From positions 1-12,960 of the forward strand of contig PKSW01000249.1 of NCBI GenBank assembly GCA_002869465.1: a stretch of DNA of 12,960 nt, read 5' to 3'. Of this stretch, positions 6,580 through 12,960 are shown one piece after another (the first letter of the stretch is position 1; each line of letters begins with the position of its first letter). The stretch is from Marinilabiliales bacterium. GTDB lineage: Bacteria; Bacteroidota; Bacteroidia; Bacteroidales; F082. The notes under the pieces were generated by a model. The model searched no databases, was not told where the DNA came from, and worked only from the letters and a program-made list of their open reading frames with translations. The position numbers and the translations under genes were made by a program.

Positions 6580-8184
6580 ATGGCTATAAACAATAATGGT
6601 TTCGATCCTTTGGATATGAACAATTATCGTATTGAAAGGCTGCCGAAACGATCAAAATCAAAAGCGGAGAGAGTACTTGCAGCTGCTGGAGGTCCCTTAG
6701 CAATTCTTAGCTTTGTGTTGATTTATGTTGTGCTTCATCCGGCTTATCTATTAAATATTGATACTTCTTCTCTGAGTGAATATGCGAGAAATGTTTCTCA
6801 GGATTTGGGCAATGCCGAATTTTCAAGGATTAACATCGCCATGCTCGCAATATTTGTTGCAGGCATAGTCCTTTGGATCACCGAGGCAATCCCCAATTAT
6901 CTGACTTCTTTAATCATTATTATTAGTCTGGTGCTTACTGGAGTGCTTTCAGAACAGGAAGCCTATGCCCAATTGGGACATAAAGTAATGTGGTTAAATA
7001 TCATGTCGTTTGTGCTGGCCAGTATGCTCGTTAAAACGGGTATAGCTAAGCGTTTTGCACTTTGGTTTATAGTCAGGTTTGGCAAACATTCATCTTCTAT
7101 TTTTATAAGTTTTCTGGTGATAAATGTGGTACTGTCAGCTTTTATTTCGGCTACCACCGCGAAAGCAGCTATTTTGCTGCCCATATTCATGGTCATCGCA
7201 GCCATATACGGGGCTAGGGGAGGAGATAAGAAAAATAATTTTGGAAGAAATATTGTGCTGCAAAATCTATTTTACATTAATATCGGGGCCAGTGGTTTCC
7301 TTACAGGCTCTGGAGCTAATTTGCTGGCAGCAGCCTTAATTACAGGCGCAACAGGTGTCGATATTTATTTTACCGATTGGATGAAGGGCAATTTTCTGGT
7401 GGCTTTAATTCTCATGTTTTTGGGCTACATAGTTGCAACACGAATTTTCTTTCCATTAAAAAAAGAAGAACGGTTGCCACAAATCGAGGGCGGTATGGAC
7501 CGACTGAAGGAAGAACTGCGTAAACTGGGGAAAATGGATTTTCAGGAGATCAAATCGGCATTGCTTTTTATTACCATTCTTGCCTTGTGGGCGACCGATA
7601 AATATCATGGGATTAGTCCGACTGCCGTAGCTTTTATGGGGGCGATTTTTGCACTATTACCAAGAATCGGTATCCTGAACTGGAATGATGTGGATATTCC
7701 CTGGCATCTTATGCTTTTTTCAGCCGGAGCTTATACATTGGGTGCAGGTTTTAAAGTAACCGACTTACCTTCTATTTCTGTAAATGCTGCATTTGAAGCA
7801 CTTGGCTTCGGCACAAACACACCATTTTGGTTGTTGTACCTATCATTAACATTTGCCATGGCATTTAGCGCGTTGTTTTTTCAGTCAAAGACCATGAGAA
7901 CCATGATTTTTGTTCCAATCGCCATCGGTGTTGCAAATCGTTTTGGATTCAGTATTATAAGTTTGGCGTTGCCTGTTGCTTTCCTGATAGAACATGTGTA
8001 TATGCTACCTTTCAACAGCAAACCCGCCGCATTGCTTTATGAAACTGACCAGTATAGTTTAACGGATAGCTTTAAATTTGGATTTACGATGCTGGTAATT
8101 GGTTGGATTACAAATATACTGATGGGAGAGACCTGGTATCGCTACCTCGGTATAACTCCTGAAGGCGTATTCGGTATTTTTTAA
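6580..8184 (+). CDS. DASS/SLC13-family anion:sodium symporter-like permease
   Basis: This 534-residue polytopic membrane protein starts at ATG 6580, 65 nt after the CYTH stop. An N-terminal cytoplasmic tail of about 30 residues precedes the first helix. Family marks are 'GIVLWITEAIPNYLTSLIII', 'SFVLASMLVKTGIAKRFALW', the re-entrant hairpin 'FISATTAKAAILLPI' (about residues 188-202), 'GASGFLTGSGANLLAAAL', and a second pseudo-repeat ending in 'FFQSKTMRTMIFVPI' (about 433-447). SLC13/DASS proteins move dicarboxylates, citrate, sulfate or related anions, usually with Na+. In characterised members each hairpin has an SNT motif contacting Na+ and substrate; here the equivalents read S190-A-T192 and S436-K-T438, so substrate or coupling ion may differ. 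Length is normal for the family. It could be the last gene of the upstream unit or separately expressed; I found no convincing promoter in 6515-6579. Confidence 0.85.
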   Translation: MAINNNGFDPLDMNNYRIERLPKRSKSKAERVLAAAGGPLAILSFVLIYVVLHPAYLLNIDTSSLSEYARNVSQDLGNAEFSRINIAMLAIFVAGIVLWITEAIPNYLTSLIIIISLVLTGVLSEQEAYAQLGHKVMWLNIMSFVLASMLVKTGIAKRFALWFIVRFGKHSSSIFISFLVINVVLSAFISATTAKAAILLPIFMVIAAIYGARGGDKKNNFGRNIVLQNLFYINIGASGFLTGSGANLLAAALITGATGVDIYFTDWMKGNFLVALILMFLGYIVATRIFFPLKKEERLPQIEGGMDRLKEELRKLGKMDFQEIKSALLFITILALWATDKYHGISPTAVAFMGAIFALLPRIGILNWNDVDIPWHLMLFSAGAYTLGAGFKVTDLPSISVNAAFEALGFGTNTPFWLLYLSLTFAMAFSALFFQSKTMRTMIFVPIAIGVANRFGFSIISLALPVAFLIEHVYMLPFNSKPAALLYETDQYSLTDSFKFGFTMLVIGWITNILMGETWYRYLGITPEGVFGIF

Positions 8185-8211
8185 ATACCATATCAATAAT
8201 TTAAAATTATT
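8173..8211 (+). other. Two short palindromes at and after the DASS stop codon
   Basis: A perfect 7-bp stem, GGTATTT / AAATACC with a 3-nt loop, spans 8173-8189 and contains the TAA stop at 8182-8184. A second AT-only palindrome, AATAATTT / AAATTATT, lies at 8195-8211 around a single central base. Neither is followed by a clear T-run, so they are at best weak termination or 3'-end protecting structures. They lie in the 119-nt gap before the TctC-TctB gene, where I recognise no promoter. Confidence 0.3.
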
Positions 8212-8303
8212 CCAAAATACACCTCTGAGCAAAACTTAAAGTCAAAGCCAACTAGATATTAGAAAAAGGTTCGTTAATTAGCCAAACGATTTTTTTTATT
8301 TTG

Positions 8304-9806
8304 ATGAACCTGAGTAAATATATTGCAGGCTTTGTTATTATCATCTACCTTGCGTTGTTGGGTTATCTCTATTTCGGTATTGGAAAAGGGAAGACCTACC
8401 CTTCAAAACCCATCAGTATCATTGTTCATTCAAAACCGGGTTCTTCCATTGATTTTATGGCTAGAAAAGTAGCAGAAATTGCCCGTAAATACAGTGATGT
8501 AGCCTTTGTTGTAGAAAATCGTTCGGGAACACAAGGCCTGGTAGCCATGCAACACGTCCTTGATATGAAGGCTGACGGTTACACATTGTTGGGTGTAACC
8601 AAATCTTTTCTTTCAACGGTGATGGTTAATAAAAGTAAGGTTAGTCTGGATGATTTCCAGTTTATTGCCCATATGGTATTCGACCCTGAGGCATTAATCG
8701 CAAATAATGAAAGAAATTTTCATTCCCTTGCTGATATTGTTCAGGATGCCAAAAATGGAGATACTCCTCAAGTGTGGATTGGCCCTGGAACCGGGAGTCG
8801 CGACCATTTGATGGCTTTAAAAAGTTGGGAAACGTTAGAGATTAATGCAAGGTGGATCGATTATAAAAGTGCGCCACAGTCGATTCTCGCTTTGCTAAGA
8901 AACGAAGCATCTGTTTATGTCGGTAATCCGGCCGACATCAAGGGAAAGAATGACCTTGATATAGTTTCTATTGCCAGTAATAAAAGGCTTAAATCTTTAC
9001 CGGATGTACCCACTTTTAAGGAACAGGGATATGATATCAACGAATCGATGTGGCGGGGATTCGCTTTTAAAAAAGGTGTGCCGGATGAAGCTGTGAGATA
9101 TGTAACCAAAGTTCTTCAGGATGTTGTAAATGATGAAGAATGGGAAGATTATTGTGATGAAACCTATGTTTTTTCCAATTTCCTTGAGCAAGCCGAATTT
9201 ACAAAACAAATAAAAAAGGAAATTGAAGAAACAAATTTTTATTTAAATGAAGCGGGTTTACTCGTGTCATATAAAAAAGCAGGCCCAAATATCTTTTTGG
9301 TGCTGTTGATCATTCTCGCCGGTATATTTTTCGTGATATTGGTTTTCAGTAAATTCAAAATCAGTAATATAAGTTATGACCAAATTATAGCAGGAAGTAT
9401 TTTCAGTATTTCGCTATTTTTCTATTATCAAACAAGTCTTTTTTTGATACCTGATTCATTAAATATTACCAGTCCATCATTAATTCCGCGGATATGGATC
9501 GTCATTTTACTACTGTTGAGTGTTTTATTATTCATCAACTCAAAAAAGAAAAAGGACGTTCGTAAACATCATTCACCGAGATATGTTTTGATAATCATTG
9601 TTTTAATGATTGGATATTTATTTGCCATGCAATGGGTTGGATATTATTTAACAACCCCCATTTTTATATTGGCAAGCATGTATTTGTTAAAATATCGCAA
9701 AGTACCTTTCATGCTTATAAATGCATTTGGGTTTGTCATTTTTAGTTATTTAATTTTTAATAAGCTGTTGCATATTGACTTGCCATTAGGATGGTGGTTC
9801 ATATAA
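8304..9806 (+). CDS. Fused TctC-TctB subunit of a tripartite tricarboxylate transporter
   Basis: ATG 8304 is preferred to the adjacent TTG 8301 and gives 500 residues. Residues 6-24 form a membrane helix without a good signal-peptidase site, so it probably stays as an anchor. Residues about 33-320 are a TctC/Bug-type periplasmic binding domain: 'YPSKPISIIVHSKPGSSIDF', 'VVENRSGTQGLVAM', 'IGPGTGSRDHLMALK' and the hallmark 'LKSLPDVPTFKEQGYD'. A second helix (about 330-350) crosses the membrane, then about 140 residues with several membrane helices match TctB ('SPSLIPRIWIVILLLLS' to 'LPLGWWFI'). In standard systems TctC is free in the periplasm and TctB is a separate protein. Here the binding domain is tied to the membrane at both ends. 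TctA begins 3 nt downstream, so the two genes should make one complex. The ligand is unknown: relatives bind citrate, other carboxylates and further small molecules. Confidence 0.85.
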   Translation: MNLSKYIAGFVIIIYLALLGYLYFGIGKGKTYPSKPISIIVHSKPGSSIDFMARKVAEIARKYSDVAFVVENRSGTQGLVAMQHVLDMKADGYTLLGVTKSFLSTVMVNKSKVSLDDFQFIAHMVFDPEALIANNERNFHSLADIVQDAKNGDTPQVWIGPGTGSRDHLMALKSWETLEINARWIDYKSAPQSILALLRNEASVYVGNPADIKGKNDLDIVSIASNKRLKSLPDVPTFKEQGYDINESMWRGFAFKKGVPDEAVRYVTKVLQDVVNDEEWEDYCDETYVFSNFLEQAEFTKQIKKEIEETNFYLNEAGLLVSYKKAGPNIFLVLLIILAGIFFVILVFSKFKISNISYDQIIAGSIFSISLFFYYQTSLFLIPDSLNITSPSLIPRIWIVILLLLSVLLFINSKKKKDVRKHHSPRYVLIIIVLMIGYLFAMQWVGYYLTTPIFILASMYLLKYRKVPFMLINAFGFVIFSYLIFNKLLHIDLPLGWWFI

Positions 9807-9809
9807 CAA

Positions 9810-11306
9810 ATGATTATGGGGATACTAAATGATCTTTGGTTAGGCTTGCAGGAATTCGGCCATTTCTTACCCATCCTGATGATGTTGATTGGTGTCATTG
9901 TGGGAATAATGGTCGGTGTGCTACCGGGTTTGTCACCTTCAATAGGCGTTGCCCTGATGTTACCAGTAACCTATGGTCTTGATCCCATCAGTGCACTGGT
10001 TTTGCTGGTTTCGGTTTATTTATCTTCCAATTATGGTGGATCAATAACAGCTATCGCGATAAATACCCCCGGAACTCCTGGTGCCGTGGCAACAACTTTT
10101 GATGGTTATGAATTAACCAAACAGGGAAAACCACTCTATGCGCTCATGACATCTTTAACAGCTTCTACTATGGGAGGTATCATAGGGACCATAATTTTAA
10201 TCCTGTTTTCAGTTCCTTTAGCCTGGTTGGCCTTGTCATTCGAATCGTATGAGTATTTTGCATTGGGTGTTTTCGGACTTACTATCATATCGTCTCTGGC
10301 CGGAAAAAGCCCACTAAAAGGATTCATTTCATCCGGAATAGGACTGCTATTGATCACAATTGGATTTGATACCCAATTGCCATTTTCCCGGTTTTCAATG
10401 GGGATACCCGATCTGGCGGACGGTATAACGTTTATTCCTGCGCTTATCGGGCTTTTTGCATTGGGTGAAATATTTTACAGCATTGAAAAGGGTGAAAATC
10501 TCGAATCAAGAAAAGCCGCAAAAGTTGATCTTTCTCAGTCACTGCCCTTAAAAGAACTCCTGAAGTTAAAATACGTGATGTTAAAATCTTCCTTAATTGG
10601 AACATTAGTTGGTTGTATTCCCGGGGCAGGAGGTACAATTGCCACTTTTATTGCTTATGATAATGCTAAGAATTCCAGCAAGCATCCTGAGGAATTCGGG
10701 AAAGGGTCACTGGAAGGTGTGGCTGCTCCCGAAGCCGCTAATAACGGATCAGTAGGTGGTGCTTTAGTCCCATTGTTAACGTTAGGAATTCCCGGGAGTG
10801 CATCAACGGCTGTTCTGATAGGCGCATTGATGATACATAAATTAAATCCGGGGCCACAGCTTTTTGACAAGGAGCCGGGTCTGGTATATGGGATTTTTAT
10901 CAGTTTGTTCTTTGCCAATATTTTTATGTTTTTTGTCGGGCTTATGGGCAATAGACTCTGGATTAAGATTATTGCCGCGCCGAAATCTCTGCTCTATCCT
11001 ATTATTCTTGCTTTGTCATTCATTGGAAGTTACTTTATACAAAATTCAGTTTTTGATGTAGGTATTTGTATTGCTTTCGGCATACTGGGGTGGATAATGA
11101 AACGGGGTGATTTTCCAACAGCACCTGTAATTTTAGGATTAATACTAGGTAAGATGATCGAGGAGAATTTACGCTTATCATTGCTAAAAGGAGAGTGGAT
11201 CGACTTTTTTACACGTCCTGGAAGTTTGATTATCATTATCCTGGCAATGGTTTCATTCTTCTTACCATATATCAAAAAAAGGATCAGTAAAGTTAATATC
11301 AGATAA
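9810..11306 (+). CDS. tctA: TctA, large membrane subunit of a tripartite tricarboxylate transporter
   Basis: This 498-residue integral membrane protein starts 3 nt after the fused TctC-TctB stop; ATG 9816 is an alternative start. It shows both TctA signature repeats: 'GIMVGVLPGLSPSIGVALML' (from residue 32), followed by 'SNYGGSITAIAINTPGTPGA', and the second-half counterpart 'GTLVGCIPGAGGTIATFIAY' (from about residue 264), followed by 'EGVAAPEAANNGSVGGALVP' and 'LTLGIPGSASTAVLIGALMI'. The paired PG-rich loops come from the internal duplication that lines the substrate path. Length is typical and the gene appears intact. By family knowledge it uses an ion gradient to take up a substrate delivered by TctC; here the delivery domain is supplied by the fused neighbour, so the whole transporter is encoded by two genes. 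Confidence 0.93.
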   Translation: MIMGILNDLWLGLQEFGHFLPILMMLIGVIVGIMVGVLPGLSPSIGVALMLPVTYGLDPISALVLLVSVYLSSNYGGSITAIAINTPGTPGAVATTFDGYELTKQGKPLYALMTSLTASTMGGIIGTIILILFSVPLAWLALSFESYEYFALGVFGLTIISSLAGKSPLKGFISSGIGLLLITIGFDTQLPFSRFSMGIPDLADGITFIPALIGLFALGEIFYSIEKGENLESRKAAKVDLSQSLPLKELLKLKYVMLKSSLIGTLVGCIPGAGGTIATFIAYDNAKNSSKHPEEFGKGSLEGVAAPEAANNGSVGGALVPLLTLGIPGSASTAVLIGALMIHKLNPGPQLFDKEPGLVYGIFISLFFANIFMFFVGLMGNRLWIKIIAAPKSLLYPIILALSFIGSYFIQNSVFDVGICIAFGILGWIMKRGDFPTAPVILGLILGKMIEENLRLSLLKGEWIDFFTRPGSLIIIILAMVSFFLPYIKKRISKVNIR

Positions 11307-11387
11307 CGTAACTTTCTGGTACGATTTATGTAAAACCTGCTGGTAATGATTTTCTTTTAAATATCGAATTATCATGGATATTATTAT

Positions 11388-11395
11388 TAATTTTG
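11388..11395 (+). promoter_or_regulatory. Bacteroidota-type -7 promoter element
   Basis: TAATTTTG matches the TAnnTTTG -7 consensus of the primary sigma factor in this phylum and lies 26 nt before the DUF1573 start codon, leaving a short A-rich leader (AAAATAAAAATTTAAAAAA) in place of a Shine-Dalgarno site. I see no good -33 TTG at the expected distance, so the match rests on the -7 box and position. Confidence 0.55.
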
Positions 11396-11421
11396 CATTC
11401 CTAAAATAAAAATTTAAAAAA

Positions 11422-11877
11422 ATGAAACAGATTACCTTATTAGCAGCTTTATTTTTTGCAATGTTTACAGTATTTGCGCAAGAAGCTGAAGTAAAAAAAG
11501 AGAATGGACCACAGATATCATTTGAAGATACCTTGCACGATTATGGTGATATTGAATTGGGATCAGATGGAGCTTATGAATTTGCTTTTACAAACACAGG
11601 TAATGAACCATTGATTCTGTCCAAACCACGCTCATCATGTGGCTGTACAGTGCCTTCCTGGCCGAAAGAACCAATTTTACCAGGGGAATCAAATAATATT
11701 AAAGTCACCTACAATACTAATAAAGCAGGTAGTTTCAATAAAACTGTAACAGTTTACTCAAATGCTAAAGGAAACAGTACTGTTGTATTAAGAATTAAAG
11801 GTAAAGTATTAGCACAGGCAAATGAAGCATTACCAACCAAAGAAAGCAGTGTGGGTGCAGCTCCCGTCAATAAATAA
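11422..11877 (+). CDS. Secreted DUF1573-domain protein
   Basis: This 151-residue protein has a signal peptide (MKQITLLAALFFAMFTVFAQ) and one DUF1573 domain: 'SFEDTLHDYGDIELGSDGAY', 'FAFTNTGNEPLILSKPRSSC' with the characteristic SSCGCTVP, then 'PGESNNIKVTYNTNKAGSFN' and 'NSTVVLRIKGKVL'. The fold is an immunoglobulin-like beta-sandwich related to the ASH/Hydin group, and small secreted versions are very common in Bacteroidota. No biochemical function is established. There is no lipobox, so the protein is probably periplasmic or secreted. It has its own promoter element at 11388 and a strong terminator 19 nt after its stop, so it is likely transcribed alone and is not functionally tied to its neighbours. 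Confidence 0.9.
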   Translation: MKQITLLAALFFAMFTVFAQEAEVKKENGPQISFEDTLHDYGDIELGSDGAYEFAFTNTGNEPLILSKPRSSCGCTVPSWPKEPILPGESNNIKVTYNTNKAGSFNKTVTVYSNAKGNSTVVLRIKGKVLAQANEALPTKESSVGAAPVNK

Positions 11878-11895
11878 GAATAAATAAACATATTG

Positions 11896-11940
11896 AAATG
11901 GTTAATCGTGAAATATTACTTATCGGTTAACCATTTTTTT
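11896..11940 (+). terminator. Intrinsic (Rho-independent) terminator after the DUF1573 gene
   Basis: A perfect 10-bp inverted repeat, AAATGGTTAA (11896-11905) and TTAACCATTT (11927-11936), extends inward by a T-G wobble and two further pairs to 13 bp. It is followed immediately by an uninterrupted T-tract (11934-11940). It should end the DUF1573 transcript and separate it from the aminotransferase. Confidence 0.88.
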
Positions 11941-11968
11941 GTTTTCATTAACCTAAAAAAATAGTTTC

Positions 11969-12960
11969 ATGCCAAATATTTCAAAAAAAGGCCGTTTAAT
12001 GCCTGAGTCACCGATAAGAAAATTAGTTCCGTTTGCTGAGGCAGCAAGAGCCCGTGGTATTAAAATATATCCCCTGAATATCGGTCAACCGGATATTGAA
12101 ACCCCTGAAGTATCACTCAATGCAATTCATAATTATAATGAGAAGGTAATTGCATATAGCCATTCGGCCGGTATGATCTCGTTGCGGAAGAAACTGGTTG
12201 AGTACTATAAGACAGTTCATATTCATGTAAGTGCCGAAGAAATTATTGTGGGTGCCGGAGCATCTGAGGCATTGCTTTTCGCTTTCCAGTGCATTATGGA
12301 TCCTGATGATGAAGTGATTATCCCTGAGCCTTTTTATGCCAATTACAATGGATTTGCTGCCAATGCTGGCATCAAAGTAAAACCGATCTTTTCCTCCATC
12401 GAATCAGGATTTGCATTGCCCCCCATTGAAGATTTTGAAAAAAATATTACCGACCGTACCAAAGCGATTCTCGTTTGTAACCCGAATAACCCGACAGGTT
12501 ATTTGTATTCAAAAGAAGAACTGGAAGTGCTGCGAGATATCGTGAAAAAATACGATCTGTTCTTAATTGCGGATGAAGTGTACCGTGAATTTACCTATGA
12601 TGGCAGAAAACATTATTCGGCGATGTATTTGGATGGTATTGAACAGAATGTAATACTGATCGATTCAGTATCGAAAAGGTACAGTGCCTGTGGTGCGCGC
12701 CTGGGTTGGATGGTTTCGAAGAACAAAGAACTGATGGCAACCGCTTTGAAATTTGCCCAGGCCAGGTTAAGTCCTCCCACCTTTGGTCAAGTACTGGCAG
12801 AAGCAGCAGTGGATACACCTGATTCCTATTTTGTGGAAGTTAAGAAAGAATATTTAGCACGTAGAAATGCCATTGTCGAAGGAATCAACAATATTGAAGG
12901 TGCTTATTGTCCAAACCCCGCTGGTGCCTTTTACGTAGTAGCAAGGTTGCCTATTGATGA
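11969..12960 (+). CDS. Class I PLP-dependent aminotransferase, aspartate aminotransferase-like (3' partial)
   Basis: The frame is open from ATG 11969 to the window edge, about 330 codons with no stop; the family is near 390-400 residues, so some 65 are missing. The N-terminus 'MPNISKKGRLMPESPIRKLV' and substrate loop 'LNIGQPDIETP' are typical of this group. Cofactor-fold marks are all present: 'VGAGASEALLFAFQCIM', 'PEPFYANYNGF', 'CNPNNPTGYLYS', 'ADEVYREFTYDG', and the Schiff-base lysine K236 in 'DSVSKRYSACGARLGWM'. It would move the amino group between an amino acid and a 2-oxo acid in the cytoplasm; aspartate is the default guess but the specificity is not certain from sequence. Only 28 nt lie between the upstream terminator T-tract and the start codon, so its promoter is not obvious. 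Confidence 0.9.
   Translation, partial: MPNISKKGRLMPESPIRKLVPFAEAARARGIKIYPLNIGQPDIETPEVSLNAIHNYNEKVIAYSHSAGMISLRKKLVEYYKTVHIHVSAEEIIVGAGASEALLFAFQCIMDPDDEVIIPEPFYANYNGFAANAGIKVKPIFSSIESGFALPPIEDFEKNITDRTKAILVCNPNNPTGYLYSKEELEVLRDIVKKYDLFLIADEVYREFTYDGRKHYSAMYLDGIEQNVILIDSVSKRYSACGARLGWMVSKNKELMATALKFAQARLSPPTFGQVLAEAAVDTPDSYFVEVKKEYLARRNAIVEGINNIEGAYCPNPAGAFYVVARLPID

Noticed and set aside
7124..7339. A + strand 71-codon frame inside the DASS gene
   Set aside because: It is an out-of-frame shadow of a conserved membrane segment with no family resemblance.
8271..8297. Possible intrinsic terminator: TCGTT / AACGA stem followed by a T8 tract
   Set aside because: The stem is only 5 bp with a 9-nt loop, and it ends 6 nt before the tctCB start codon, where a terminator would block that gene's own expression.
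585..11275. Many minus-strand open frames of 60-98 codons (for example 585-836, 10655-10951, 11030-11275)
   Set aside because: They lie inside well-supported + strand genes, show no recognisable domains, and are explained as antisense shadows.
11938..11968. TTTG with a 20-nt spacer before TAGTTTC as a promoter for the aminotransferase
   Set aside because: The -7-like box directly abuts the ATG, which would put the transcript start inside the coding region, and the match to TAnnTTTG is imperfect.
1..12960. tRNA, rRNA, CRISPR arrays, insertion sequences or integration sites
   Set aside because: No cloverleaf, repeat-spacer pattern, transposase frame or flanking direct repeats were seen in the short intergenic spaces.

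Overview
The window looks like chromosomal DNA from a member of the Bacteroidota, and every gene lies on the + strand. Reasons: AT-rich sequence; A-rich leaders instead of Shine-Dalgarno sites; a TAnnTTTG-type promoter element before the DUF1573 gene; a DUF1573 protein; a porin with an N-terminal carboxypeptidase-regulatory-like domain; a lipoprotein with a K-D-E motif after the lipid cysteine; and the phylum-typical 'SSKEIASILNISPKSVE' LuxR-like helix-turn-helix. All eleven complete reading frames or reconstructed genes end in TAA. The genus cannot be read from the sequence.

Region 1 (1-6514) looks like a phosphate/polyphosphate module. It begins with the C-terminal end of a PiT-family phosphate permease that continues, without a stop, through an extra membrane helix and a coiled coil into a LuxR-like DNA-binding domain. 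Next come an OprO/OprP-type porin gene broken by one in-frame TAA, a lipoprotein with two lamin-tail domains, a lipoprotein with an SdiA-regulated-type beta-propeller, two paralogous CYTH-like proteins (the second also broken by one in-frame TAA), and a compact canonical CYTH triphosphate tunnel metalloenzyme. From the lamin-tail gene to the CYTH gene the spacing is 1 to about 40 nt, which suggests one transcript. An attractive reading is outer-membrane entry (porin), inner-membrane uptake with built-in transcriptional sensing (PiT-HTH), and tri/polyphosphate hydrolysis (CYTH). This is inference.

Region 2 (6580-11306) is organic-anion transport. It holds a DASS/SLC13-type permease with unusual SNT-like motifs, then a two-gene tripartite tricarboxylate transporter in which the binding protein (TctC) and small membrane subunit (TctB) are fused into one polypeptide, followed by TctA.

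Region 3 (11307-12960) has a promoter, a secreted DUF1573 protein, a strong intrinsic terminator, and the first ~330 codons of a class I PLP-dependent aminotransferase that runs off the window.

No tRNA, rRNA, CRISPR array, insertion sequence or convincing minus-strand gene was seen. No gap between genes exceeds 170 nt.
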